Shown here: piece after piece, positions 42,361-51,956 of the stretch
Layout of the letters: every line of letters starts with the position of its first letter
How positions within the stretch are numbered: position 1 is the stretch's first letter
DNA from: Flavobacteriales bacterium UBA2669
GTDB lineage: Bacteria > Bacteroidota > Bacteroidia > Flavobacteriales_E > Vicingaceae
NCBI GenBank assembly: GCA_002359215.1
Contig: DEMN01000010.1
Location: forward strand, 1 to 64,000
Length of the DNA stretch: 64,000 nt
Reading direction: 5' to 3'
Program-made: the position numbers and the translations under genes
Notes under the pieces: model-generated
Databases searched by the model: none
The model's input: only the letters and a program-made list of their open reading frames with translations
What the model was told of the DNA's origin: nothing

Positions 42361-43134
42361 ATGATGCAAGAAAAATTAAAAGCCTTTGAACGTTTGTTAA
42401 CCATTATGGATGAACTGAGAGAAAAATGTCCGTGGGATAAAAAACAAACCATGCAAAGTCTTCGTCACCTAACCATTGAAGAAACCTATGAACTTACCGA
42501 TGCCATTTTGGATAACGACATGGAAGAAATTAAAAAAGAGTTAGGCGATTTAATGTTACACCTTGTTTTTTATGCTAAAATTGGTTCAGAAACCAATGAT
42601 TTTGATATGGCAGATGTGTTAAATGGTGTTTGCGAGAAATTAATTCATCGTCACCCTCATATTTATGGCGATGTAACTGTTAAAGATGAAGAAGAAGTAA
42701 AATCCAATTGGGAAAAATTAAAACTGAAAGAAGGTAAAACTTCTGTGTTGGAAGGCGTACCAAAATCGCTTCCGGCATTAATAAAATGCATAAGAATACA
42801 AGATAAAGCCAGAGGTGTAGGTTTTGATTGGGATAACAAAGAGCAAGTTTGGGAAAAAGTAAAAGAAGAAATGGATGAGCTAAAAGAAGAAGTGGATGCT
42901 CAAAACCAAGAACGTATTGAAGCAGAATATGGCGATTTACTTTTTGCAGTAGTGAATTATGGAAGATTCTTGAATATCAATCCCGAAGATGCCTTGGAAA
43001 AAACCAATAAAAAATTCATTAACCGTTTTCAATATTTAGAAACCGAAACTAAAAAAGAGGGTAAAACGCTAAGCGATATGACGCTGGAAGAAATGGATGT
43101 GTATTGGAATGCCTCTAAAAAGTTTTATGAGTAA
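42361..43134 (+). CDS. mazG: Nucleoside triphosphate pyrophosphohydrolase MazG
   Basis: 257 residues, all-alpha NTP pyrophosphatase with two MazG domains. First: LREKCPWDKKQTMQSLRHLT, then EETYEL and KKELGDLMLH, the metal-binding Glu/Asp set. Second: KARGVGFDWDNKEQVWEKVK and EYGDLLFAVVNYGR. House-cleaning enzyme, linked to (p)ppGpp turnover in E. coli. The start may be the first or second of two adjacent ATGs. Confidence 0.96.
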   Translation: MMQEKLKAFERLLTIMDELREKCPWDKKQTMQSLRHLTIEETYELTDAILDNDMEEIKKELGDLMLHLVFYAKIGSETNDFDMADVLNGVCEKLIHRHPHIYGDVTVKDEEEVKSNWEKLKLKEGKTSVLEGVPKSLPALIKCIRIQDKARGVGFDWDNKEQVWEKVKEEMDELKEEVDAQNQERIEAEYGDLLFAVVNYGRFLNINPEDALEKTNKKFINRFQYLETETKKEGKTLSDMTLEEMDVYWNASKKFYE

Positions 43135-43219
43135 TATTTATAACTAAACCTGATGTTTAGTATGACAATATGGTTTTAGAAATATTTAAAAAATAATCCG
43201 ATAATTTTAAAAAAAAATG

Positions 43220-43249
43220 ACCGTTCATTGGTCAAAATCGACCGTTGGT
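43220..43249 (+). promoter_or_regulatory. LytTR-type operator upstream of the surface/Rhs cluster
   Basis: Two direct repeats ACCGTTCAT (43220-43228) and ACCGTTGGT (43241-43249), separated by exactly 12 bp. Both fit the LytTR consensus [TA][AC][CA]GTTN[AG][TG] with its 12-13 bp gap. It lies about 20 bp upstream of the -33 element. A 7-bp hairpin (43143-43161) in the same spacer may mark the end of mazG. Confidence 0.7.
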
Positions 43250-43268
43250 TAGATGGATTGACCAGTTC

Positions 43269-43299
43269 TTTGATTTTAATATTTTTTTATTTACGTTTA
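43269..43299 (+). promoter_or_regulatory. Promoter of the surface/Rhs cluster
   Basis: TTTG at 43269-43272, 19 bp, TACGTTTA at 43292-43299 (one base from TAnnTTTG). The first gene starts 32 bp later. Confidence 0.6.
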
Positions 43300-43330
43300 G
43301 CAACTAATTGTTTAACAAAAAATCTAAATT

Positions 43331-43774
43331 ATGAATAAATTATTATTTCAAAAGCTGGTGATAACTTTTTGTGTCTTGTTTATTACCTCTTCACTACATT
43401 CTCAAGATGTTGTTGTTATTAAAGATACATCTGAGTCAACTATAGCATTTATATCAATTGATGGAGAAATTAAAAATTCAAATGGGCAACAAATCGCAAA
43501 AGTAGAACTTTCAGGAGAAGTCAAAGATGCTAGTGATCAACTGTTAGTAACCATTTCTGGAAATGAAATTAAAAATTCCAGTAATATTCTAATTGGTAAA
43601 ATACAATATATTGAACATGGAAGAATTAATCTATTAGATAATCAAGATAATCAAATCTGTAAGATAGAATATAGTAGTAAAATATATAATTCAAATGGCG
43701 ACTTATTATTTGTTACAAGTGATGCTATTATTGATTTATATTTAATAGCTTATATGATTTACTTTTATAATTAA
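43331..43774 (+). CDS. Exported beta-flower-like repeat protein
   Basis: 147 residues with signal peptide (MNKLLFQKLVITFCVLFITS, then a short stretch to SQ). The mature part repeats a short unit: DGEIKNSNGQQIAKVE, SGEVKDASDQLLVTI, GNEIKNSSNILIGKI and SSKIYNSNGDLLFVT, about 20 residues each. This matches the '5-fold beta-flower' type proteins of Bacteroidota in pattern, including the hydrophobic end (LYLIAYMIYFYN). Function unknown. First gene after the LytTR-type operator, 34 bp before the fibre gene. Confidence 0.65.
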   Translation: MNKLLFQKLVITFCVLFITSSLHSQDVVVIKDTSESTIAFISIDGEIKNSNGQQIAKVELSGEVKDASDQLLVTISGNEIKNSSNILIGKIQYIEHGRINLLDNQDNQICKIEYSSKIYNSNGDLLFVTSDAIIDLYLIAYMIYFYN

Positions 43775-43808
43775 AAAAATAAAAAGAACCTTTTAAATAC
43801 TAAGACTT

Positions 43809-44963
43809 ATGAAAAAAGTAACAAAAATAAAATATAGTTTTTTGAATCTATTCTTATTAGGAATATTTTGTTTTGCAGGATGTATAACAACATTAAACGC
43901 TCAAATAAATAATGGGTCAAATACCTTAAGTAACAATAGTAGTTCAACAGGTAATTCGAATACAGGATCAGGAAGTTATTCATTTTCAGCAGGTTCTAGT
44001 AATAATGTTACAGGGAGTAACTCTTCTGCTTTTGGATTGTCTAATACCGTTTCTGGTGCATTTGGATTAGCAACTGGCTATGGTAATTCCGTAAGCGGTA
44101 ATTATTCATTTGCAGCTCCTTTTGGAGCTAAGGCTCAAAATACATCTTCTGTTGCCATTGGTCATTATGCAGACGCAAATGCCAACTATAGTGTTGCTAT
44201 AGGAGAGTTGACAAAAACTACAGGATTAAGAAGTTTAGTGTTTGGGTATCAATCTGAAACAGTAGGAGGGTATAGTATGGCTATTGGAACTCATCTAAAA
44301 ACAACAAATGGAAGTACTTACATATTAGGGAAAGGTGTTGATGGTAGCAATAAACTAGAAAATAATATATCTAATTCATTAGTGGTAGGTTTTTATAGCG
44401 ATACCGCTACACTTTTTGTAGGACCATCAACAGGAGTAGGAACATTCGGAAAAGTAGGGATAGCCACTAGCAGTCCAATAAGAACATTTGATGTAAACGG
44501 AATGTCTCATTTTTCTGATACCATGAGCATAGGCACAACCAAAACAAACGGTTCTTTGCTTGCCGTAGCAGGTAAAATAAGTGCAGAAGAAGTAGAAGTT
44601 AGTTTTTCCTCAACATGGCCTGATTTTGTTTTTAACACCGATTACAAGTTAAATACACTTGCTCAGGTAGAAGAATATATTAACAAGTATAGTCACCTAC
44701 CCAATGTTCCTTCAGCTGAAGAAGTAGCAAAAAAAGGAATTAACATAGCAGAAATGGATGCTATTTTATTACAAAAAATAGAAGAATTAACGCTTTACAC
44801 TATCGCACAACAAAAGCAATTAGATGAACAATATGAAGCAGCAGAAAATCAACAAAAGCAATTAGATAAACAGAATAAAGTATCGGAAAATCAACAAAAA
44901 TTGATAGAAGAACAACAAAAATTAATTGAGCAATTGATTGAGCTAAATCAAAGTAAAAAATGA
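43809..44963 (+). CDS. YadA-head-like fibre protein with C-terminal coiled coil
   Basis: 384 residues. Signal region with CFAGCITTLNAQ, then Ser/Asn/Gly-rich YadA/Hep_Hag head repeats: FSAGSSNNVTGSNSSAFG, LATGYGNSVSGNYSFA and SVAIGHYADANANYSVAIG (about every 14-16 residues). After a stalk comes the segment WPDFVFNTDYKLNTLAQVEE, HLPNVPSAEEVAKKGINIAE and MDAILLQKIEELTLY, a C-terminal region shared by many Bacteroidota fibre proteins and resembling tail-fibre chaperone ends, then a Gln-rich coiled coil. No membrane-anchor barrel, so probably a secreted trimer. Directly before the Rhs gene (68 bp). Confidence 0.82.
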   Translation: MKKVTKIKYSFLNLFLLGIFCFAGCITTLNAQINNGSNTLSNNSSSTGNSNTGSGSYSFSAGSSNNVTGSNSSAFGLSNTVSGAFGLATGYGNSVSGNYSFAAPFGAKAQNTSSVAIGHYADANANYSVAIGELTKTTGLRSLVFGYQSETVGGYSMAIGTHLKTTNGSTYILGKGVDGSNKLENNISNSLVVGFYSDTATLFVGPSTGVGTFGKVGIATSSPIRTFDVNGMSHFSDTMSIGTTKTNGSLLAVAGKISAEEVEVSFSSTWPDFVFNTDYKLNTLAQVEEYINKYSHLPNVPSAEEVAKKGINIAEMDAILLQKIEELTLYTIAQQKQLDEQYEAAENQQKQLDKQNKVSENQQKLIEEQQKLIEQLIELNQSKK

Positions 44964-45031
44964 ATTCAGAATTAGTTTCATGATATAATTATCACATTAC
45001 TATTTTTTTATAACGCACTAAATGTAAAAGA

Positions 45032-48000
45032 ATGTTTAAATTTAAAGCTTATGGAATAAGTTTATTGTTAACAATAGTTACCACAATAGCTTTTTCTCAA
45101 TCCGTTATAACACTTGATCAACCTGAATTTGGGAATCAGACACATAGAGCAACAGAAAAAATCTATTTACAATCAGGATATTCCTATGTCCCATCAGGTT
45201 CAGATAAGATGAGAGCTTATATTTCATCTATTTTTAATTTTAGTGTTGATGCTTCAACGGTAGGACAAGACTTTACTACTTACTATATTAGTGGAATGGG
45301 AGTTGGGGGAGATTTTTTTATGCAAACAACTGATACTTTTGAATTATCAGCTTTGGATACAAATAAATTGGTAACTATTAACTTTGCAGATACTAATCAA
45401 GTTAATGCTGTTGCTATTTCTATTACTTTTAACGAAAACAATCAAATTGAAACAGCTTTTGCTCTCATTACAGACGAAACAGATTCCTATGAATATAGCA
45501 TTATACCATATTTATCTCTAGAGGGAGACAATATAATATTTGACTTAAGTGAATTAGTTACAAATCATGTATCAAAATGTTTTCAATATAATGATTATCA
45601 TTGGGTGTCTAATAAAAGTTATGATGAAAATGGAGTAGTAATAGATGAAGGTATCACTTATACTGATAATATTGGGCGTTCTATACAAAGTCAAGTTAGA
45701 AATTTTTCTACCAATAAAATAATGGCTACAGAAAAAATTTATGACTCTTTTGGTAGGTTAGCAATTAGTACACTTTCTGCACCTATTTATAGCGGTGCTT
45801 TTTGTTATAAGCCAACCTTTATTACTGCAAATAGTGGAGATCCTTATGATGCTTCTAAATTTGATTTACCTAATACCTCTAGTGCATTATCAGGAGAAAT
45901 TGACAATCCTTATGCCGTAGATGCAACAACTAAAGGAACTTTAGGTTGGTATTTTAGCAATGATAATGATGAAGAGCCTTACGTAGCAACTAGTGGATTT
46001 CCTTATTCAAGAGTAGAATATTATAGCGACCCCTTAGGAAGACCTAAAAGAATGGCAGGAATTAGTGAAAATTACAAAATGGGAAGTGGACATGAAACTA
46101 CTGTTTTTTATGGTACTGCTGGATACGAACTTGATTATGTTTATGGAGTTAATTTTAGTAATAATAAAAATTTAACAAAAACTATAACCATAGATGCAGA
46201 TGGCTTGGAACAAGTAACTTATACAGATGCTCTTGAAAATGTTATAGCTACCTGTTATAGCGGTATAGATAATGATTGTATGAATGTACCTGTTAAACAC
46301 GATTTAGATTATTATAAAGGGAGAAGTGTTTCTATTCATCTTCCCCATTTTACAGGTCAACAATTGTACTTTCGCTTAAATATCTCGAGAAGCTGTAGCT
46401 TAATAAGTTTTGTTGAAATTAAGATAACAGATTTACTAACTGGTGTGGAATTAATAGAGGGCACCGATTTTCAAGTAGCAGGCAACGGAGCGATTACTTT
46501 TAATCCACCATATAGTGGTAAATCACTTTATTTAAAACTATCTTATGATTATACATCTAATTATATTAATAATGTATATCCTGTTAGAAATAGGGGGCCT
46601 TATTTGCCATATCAATCATTTTCGTATATGATAGATTATTCTCATTGGGCTTTAAATTATTATGATAATAAAGGGCTCTTAATTAAAAATATTCCACCAG
46701 AGGGTGTAGATTGTTCTGGAATTGATCCTAGTATTGGCTATAATTATGAAACAGATTGGGTAAATTACGATTTTTATGATGAAGTTTTAGAATCATATAC
46801 TATTGATCCTATTAGTGTTAATGATTATGTGTATAATTATGATGAGTATAATACCACAACATCTAGTATTTATACTCATGCAAATACTCAAACACATAAC
46901 ATTGATATTAGTTTTTACCCCATGTTGAACCCTATAAATTATGATGGAGGGTGTTCTTCTGGTGGAAATTATACTGATCCATCAGGGGTTGATGATAATA
47001 TAGAATCAGGTAGATTAGTTAACACAATGTTAGATTTTCTTGAACGTACTTCATCTTATAATAATTCAAGAGTTATAACAAGTGAGGATACTTCGGGGAT
47101 AGATACACTTTTATTTACAAACCAAAGAACGCCTGTATTAGTTCGTGATGGAAATATTATAGGTACAGAAAATTTTATAGTAGATAATTACTACGGAGGT
47201 AATGCTGCTTATGTACCTGGAGGAGATCCTTGCGATGGGCACTGCTTTAATGGAGTACAAGATTGTGGTGAAACAGGTATTGATGAAGGAGATAATTGTA
47301 CGGTAAACCCACCTGGTCCATGTGAAAATAATCCCCCTAAATTATTTGCTACATTTAAAATGGAGTTAGAGCTTATGATAAGTGATGGAACAAATACCAT
47401 GTTTGTTAAATCTGATGGTTCAGTTCAACCAGGAAGCTATTCTTACTTTTTCTATCCTCAAATATATAAGACTTGTAATTGTGAGTATTATTGGGATTAT
47501 TCATCTTTTACTCAACCCAACGTGATTATTCCTGATGGAGTGTTAAATGATTATAATCAGGATATATATGTTAACCTAAAATCTATTGAGGTTAGAAAAA
47601 ACAACACGTCAAATGCTTATGAAGTGTTTGATGATAATGATTGGGTTCATAATTTCGCTCAGTTTATGCAAATTTGGGTTAGATTAAAACATAATACAGG
47701 CCCTAAAGTAGATGATGACATTTCTCATTCAATGGAGACTACCTACGAGTATGATGTGCTTAATCAATTGGTAAAAACAACAACTCCCGATGCAGGAATA
47801 ACAGAAAATGTTTATGATATTCAGGGCAATGTGAGATTTTCTCAAGATGCACAACAAGAAATAGATGAGAAATTTAGTTATGTAAATTATGACAGAGCAG
47901 GAAGACCTATTGAGTCAGGTGTTTTCGATTATTCAAACAGTGCTGCTTTGCAATTTCAAAATCAAGATGAATTACCTGCCCTCAATCCGGGAGAAACTTC

Positions 48001-50689
48001 TGTGTTGACCGTTGTTGATGAAATTGATGGGCTAAATGATACCTATTGTTCAGAACAAACTTTTACTTTATACGATTTACCAGATGAAAATACCTCTCCT
48101 TATTATCCTTTTAATACTGCTCCTTATACCAATTATAAACAAAAACATTTACTAGGAAGAGTGTCTAAAATATGGAATGAAAACAGTATTATGTGGTATA
48201 GTTATGATATGTATGGACGAGTAGTTTGGACGATAGAATATATCATAGATGCAGCCATTGCTGATTATAAAACCATCGATTATGAATATGATGCAGCAGG
48301 TAATGTAACAAAAACCATTTATCAAAAATATGAAACAGAATATTTTGAACATCGCTATGCTTACAATAATGGTCAGCAACTGATAAAAGTAGAAACAAGC
48401 ACTGATGGCTTAACGTATGACCAACAAGCCAATTATTCTTACTACCAACATGGAGGATTAAAAAGAACTGAGGTGGGAGACAAATTACAAGGAATTGATT
48501 ATCTTTACACCATAGACGGAAAATTAAAAGCCATCAATTCTCCTAATTTGGGAATTGAATCTGGGAACCCAACTTTTTCAGACCCGGGATTAGATGGTGA
48601 GGGGACAAGTTTGTTTTATACAGATATTTTTGGGATGACTATTGACTATCATACAGCAGATTATATAAGAGCCGGAACATTTGTAAATTATGGATTGGGT
48701 ACCAATGAAAAATATTCAGGAACCATTAACCAAATCAGATGGAATACGGATGAACCCACATTAGGGTTAGATTTAACTTCCTCAGGAAAGCAAAATGTAT
48801 ATCAGTATTCCTATAACGACTTTAATTGGATTACCGGAGCTACTTTTGGCGATTATACACATTCTTGTAATCACAACAATAATTATGTGTACAACTGTCC
48901 GTTTCCTCCTACTTTTGATGCCGATGCTAATAATCAATTTAAAATTAGTGGGATTACTTACGACAAAAATGGTAATATAGAAACATTTGTACGTAACGGA
49001 AATAGTACTACAGGAATAAGTATGGATGATTTAGATTATCATTACGCAACAACTACCCAACCTGATAATGATGTAGTAAAAATAAATAACCGCTTAACTT
49101 ATGTAACGGATGCGGTAGGTTCTTCAGGCTATACTACAGATATAGAAAACCAAAGTGCTGCTAATTATACCTACAACGCTATAGGAGAAGCAATAGCAAG
49201 TGTGGGAGATGATGAAACATATACCTATTACCAAAATGGCTTACCCAAAGAGATTAAAGCAACCAGCACAGGTTATTTAAAATTAAAATTTGAATATAAT
49301 GTTTTAGGACAACGCCTTAAGAAAACCATTTATGATGGTTCGGGAAATGCCGATAAAGAGATATTTTATGTTACTGATATAGGAGGTAATTTAATTAGTA
49401 CTTATGAGAGGGATGTAACGACAAGTAATATCATACAAGATTATAGCATAACAGGAACTAAACTTATAGGGATGTATGACCCCGATACAGAGGAAAGCCG
49501 TTATTTTATCTACGACCATTTGGGTAATGTAAGAGCAACCTTTAGAGAAAACATGGGTGCTATAGAATTATTAAGTGTAAGCGATTTTTACCCGTTTGGT
49601 ATGGTAATGCCAGGGCGTAACGCCATAAGTACCTTAGATAAATTAAACTTAAGTTACCAAGGAAAAGAATTAGACCAAACCGGTTTTCATCATTTTGGTT
49701 CCCGCCAATGGGATGCCCGTTTAGGGCGTTGGATAACTACTGACCCTGCCAACCAATTTTATTCTCCTTATTTGGGTATGGGGAATATACCTGTAACAAT
49801 GATTGACCCTAATGGAGAATTAGCGTGGTTTATCCCAGTAATTATTGGTGCTTATATTGGAGGATCTCTTGCTAATGGAAGTTATAATCCTGGAAGTTGG
49901 GATTTTGGGTCTAAAAAAACATGGGGGTATATGGCGGCAGGAGCTTTTGTTGGAGGTGTTTCTGGAGGTTTTGCAACTGGCCTTGCTAGTTCGGGGATGC
50001 CTTTTGCTAATACTGCTGCTATTGCAGGAGGGTCTTTATTTAACTCTATAGGTACATTTGCTTATACCCAAGGCTCTAGTGATGTTAGTGTTTCTTTAGG
50101 TATTGCTTCTTATAATTTTTCTCAAAATGATTGGGGGTATTTAGGAGAAAAAGGAAATTCTGGTTTTGATAATGCTGGCTATAGTTTAGGAGCAGTAGGA
50201 AATTTTTCAGATGTCATTACATTATCTGATAAATTAAGGGCAGCAAATAGAACTCCTAGTAATTATTCAGAAGAAGAACTTAAACAAATATATGATGAAG
50301 CTACCAACACTAAACTTAATCAGAAATTAAATTCTGAACCAGGATTGGCAAATTATGCAGGTAATAGTCCTAGTGGTGGAATATCGCCCCATAAATTCAG
50401 ATTTTATAAAGATTTAGGGATTTTAGATGGAAGAGATGGTCAATTTGGAGGTTTCGCACACGATTTAGCATATTTTGAAAATGGAGCAGATGGAATAAGA
50501 GGTGTTTTATTTAACACAAATGTTACGTCAGCTGACTATAGCCTTATACGTGGTATGTCGCAAATTATCCGTAGTGGAAGTTATAATCAAAATGTAATTC
50601 AATCTGCCAGATTAATAAGAACTGCATTTCAAGTTACTACAACATTAAAAAGTTCTTACTATTATAATTTTTATTTTATAAATCATTAA
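45032..50689 (+). CDS. Large Rhs-repeat protein with phospholipase A2-like C-terminal tip
   Basis: 1885 residues. Signal peptide (MFKFKAYGISLLLTIVTTIA, then FSQ), so exported by Sec. YD-type repeats fill much of the protein (YEYDVLNQLVKTTTPDAG, YDMYGRVVWTIEY, FEYNVLGQRLKKTIYDG). The Rhs-associated core is near 1490-1590: YFIYDHLGNVRATF, YPFGMVMPGR, YQGKELDQTGFHHFGSRQWD and RLGRWITTDPA. After DPNGEL (about 1592) the tip has a glycine-rich hydrophobic stretch and then FAHDLAYFENGADG and TSADYSLI. His1810-Asp1811 and Asp1835 fit the HDxxY...AD pattern of PLA2-like toxin domains. No T9SS sorting domain is seen. Candidate secreted toxin. Confidence 0.88.
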   Translation: MFKFKAYGISLLLTIVTTIAFSQSVITLDQPEFGNQTHRATEKIYLQSGYSYVPSGSDKMRAYISSIFNFSVDASTVGQDFTTYYISGMGVGGDFFMQTTDTFELSALDTNKLVTINFADTNQVNAVAISITFNENNQIETAFALITDETDSYEYSIIPYLSLEGDNIIFDLSELVTNHVSKCFQYNDYHWVSNKSYDENGVVIDEGITYTDNIGRSIQSQVRNFSTNKIMATEKIYDSFGRLAISTLSAPIYSGAFCYKPTFITANSGDPYDASKFDLPNTSSALSGEIDNPYAVDATTKGTLGWYFSNDNDEEPYVATSGFPYSRVEYYSDPLGRPKRMAGISENYKMGSGHETTVFYGTAGYELDYVYGVNFSNNKNLTKTITIDADGLEQVTYTDALENVIATCYSGIDNDCMNVPVKHDLDYYKGRSVSIHLPHFTGQQLYFRLNISRSCSLISFVEIKITDLLTGVELIEGTDFQVAGNGAITFNPPYSGKSLYLKLSYDYTSNYINNVYPVRNRGPYLPYQSFSYMIDYSHWALNYYDNKGLLIKNIPPEGVDCSGIDPSIGYNYETDWVNYDFYDEVLESYTIDPISVNDYVYNYDEYNTTTSSIYTHANTQTHNIDISFYPMLNPINYDGGCSSGGNYTDPSGVDDNIESGRLVNTMLDFLERTSSYNNSRVITSEDTSGIDTLLFTNQRTPVLVRDGNIIGTENFIVDNYYGGNAAYVPGGDPCDGHCFNGVQDCGETGIDEGDNCTVNPPGPCENNPPKLFATFKMELELMISDGTNTMFVKSDGSVQPGSYSYFFYPQIYKTCNCEYYWDYSSFTQPNVIIPDGVLNDYNQDIYVNLKSIEVRKNNTSNAYEVFDDNDWVHNFAQFMQIWVRLKHNTGPKVDDDISHSMETTYEYDVLNQLVKTTTPDAGITENVYDIQGNVRFSQDAQQEIDEKFSYVNYDRAGRPIESGVFDYSNSAALQFQNQDELPALNPGETSVLTVVDEIDGLNDTYCSEQTFTLYDLPDENTSPYYPFNTAPYTNYKQKHLLGRVSKIWNENSIMWYSYDMYGRVVWTIEYIIDAAIADYKTIDYEYDAAGNVTKTIYQKYETEYFEHRYAYNNGQQLIKVETSTDGLTYDQQANYSYYQHGGLKRTEVGDKLQGIDYLYTIDGKLKAINSPNLGIESGNPTFSDPGLDGEGTSLFYTDIFGMTIDYHTADYIRAGTFVNYGLGTNEKYSGTINQIRWNTDEPTLGLDLTSSGKQNVYQYSYNDFNWITGATFGDYTHSCNHNNNYVYNCPFPPTFDADANNQFKISGITYDKNGNIETFVRNGNSTTGISMDDLDYHYATTTQPDNDVVKINNRLTYVTDAVGSSGYTTDIENQSAANYTYNAIGEAIASVGDDETYTYYQNGLPKEIKATSTGYLKLKFEYNVLGQRLKKTIYDGSGNADKEIFYVTDIGGNLISTYERDVTTSNIIQDYSITGTKLIGMYDPDTEESRYFIYDHLGNVRATFRENMGAIELLSVSDFYPFGMVMPGRNAISTLDKLNLSYQGKELDQTGFHHFGSRQWDARLGRWITTDPANQFYSPYLGMGNIPVTMIDPNGELAWFIPVIIGAYIGGSLANGSYNPGSWDFGSKKTWGYMAAGAFVGGVSGGFATGLASSGMPFANTAAIAGGSLFNSIGTFAYTQGSSDVSVSLGIASYNFSQNDWGYLGEKGNSGFDNAGYSLGAVGNFSDVITLSDKLRAANRTPSNYSEEELKQIYDEATNTKLNQKLNSEPGLANYAGNSPSGGISPHKFRFYKDLGILDGRDGQFGGFAHDLAYFENGADGIRGVLFNTNVTSADYSLIRGMSQIIRSGSYNQNVIQSARLIRTAFQVTTTLKSSYYYNFYFINH

Positions 50690-50692
50690 AAA

Positions 50693-51853
50693 ATGAATTC
50701 GATTTCAGGATATAAAAAAGTGTTAGTTTTATCATCTGTAACTTTAGTATTTGGTTGTGGTGAATTATGGGATTTCGTAACCTTAAGAGGGAATTCTACT
50801 AAATACATGCCTGATTCTCAAGATATCATTTTTCCAACAGACATAGATGTTTCATCAGATGGAAAAATCTATTTTGCTTATAGTTCATCTAAAGGGAATG
50901 CTATATGTAGTATGGATATTGAAACTAGTCAACTAATTCAACTTACTGAAGATAATAATAGCGATTACTCTCCTGTTGTTTCTAACGATGGGGAAAAAGT
51001 AATTTTTAAACGAGGCTCTATATTTGGCGATAAAAGTCAACTATATATTATTAATTCGGATGGTACCAAATGTATAAAAATACTTGATAAAGATATCTAT
51101 ATTTTAAATACTATTTTCAGTAAAAATGATAGTACTATTTATTTTATTGGAGGAGCATTTTATAATGACACATTAGATGTAGTTAAAAATAATTTTAGAT
51201 GTCTGGATATTTTTTCAGTTGATATTGATGGGAATAATTTCAGGAGAATTACATACAATTGTGTAAGTAGTTGGGTTGAGGATTTAAAATATATTTCTAA
51301 AAACACTTTGTTAATTTCTGTAGAAACAGAAGTGAATTATAATGGAAAAACTCCTGATTTTGATGAGAATTGTAATTATTTTGAATCGCAAAATATGCAA
51401 TTACAAAGAAAACCCTACAAAGAAAATTTTGTAGCCTTATTAAATATTCAAACTGGAGAAATAGAAAAAATGAATATCCAAGTAACAGATATTCCTAGAA
51501 AAGAACCTTTTAAAAAAAGAGAAAGAAAATATGAAAAACCTACGCCATTATTGAGAAAATCTGCTTACAATTATAAGGATGATAACTTTCTTTTTGGAAA
51601 TTATCATTTTTATATTTTTGATTATAAAAACAAAACTATTAATTACTCATTTACTAATGACTCTATCCTGATTTATAACTATAAATTTTTACACAATAAA
51701 AATAAAATAATTGGAGGAATAGATATCGAATCAAAATTTAAATTGATTTTGTTTGATATTGAAGAAAATAAGATAGAAAGAGAATTGGAAATAGACACTA
51801 ATAAATTTACTCCATCTCCTAATAAAACTATTTTTATTAAAACTTTAAATTAA
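50693..51853 (+). CDS. Beta-propeller (TolB/PD40-like) lipoprotein, candidate immunity protein
   Basis: 386 residues. Lipoprotein signal with lipobox VFGC (Cys about 22). Propeller blades with the PD40/TolB pattern: PTDIDVSSDGKIYFAYSS, NSDYSPVVSNDGEKVIFKRG, SQLYIINSDGTKCIKIL and DIFSVDIDGNNFRRITY. It begins 3 bp after the Rhs stop, with no terminator, so it is cotranscribed. Genes directly 3' of polymorphic toxins usually encode immunity proteins, and a lipoprotein at the periplasm would suit a membrane-attacking PLA2-like toxin. The immunity role is inference. Confidence 0.72.
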   Translation: MNSISGYKKVLVLSSVTLVFGCGELWDFVTLRGNSTKYMPDSQDIIFPTDIDVSSDGKIYFAYSSSKGNAICSMDIETSQLIQLTEDNNSDYSPVVSNDGEKVIFKRGSIFGDKSQLYIINSDGTKCIKILDKDIYILNTIFSKNDSTIYFIGGAFYNDTLDVVKNNFRCLDIFSVDIDGNNFRRITYNCVSSWVEDLKYISKNTLLISVETEVNYNGKTPDFDENCNYFESQNMQLQRKPYKENFVALLNIQTGEIEKMNIQVTDIPRKEPFKKRERKYEKPTPLLRKSAYNYKDDNFLFGNYHFYIFDYKNKTINYSFTNDSILIYNYKFLHNKNKIIGGIDIESKFKLILFDIEENKIERELEIDTNKFTPSPNKTIFIKTLN

Positions 51854-51956
51854 TAACTCATTGATGTTTTAGTGGAATTTGTATTTAAATTATTAAAAAT
51901 TGTATTAAGAGTGGTATTATTATTTTTTTAGTCTTTAAATCCAAAATATTTATTAA

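Noticed and set aside
43809..44963. Classical trimeric autotransporter
   Set aside because: The YadA-type head repeats are present, but the C-terminal membrane barrel is absent.
45115..45122. TTGATCAA as a sixth box
   Set aside because: The half-sites have no 4-bp spacer and lie inside the Rhs coding region.
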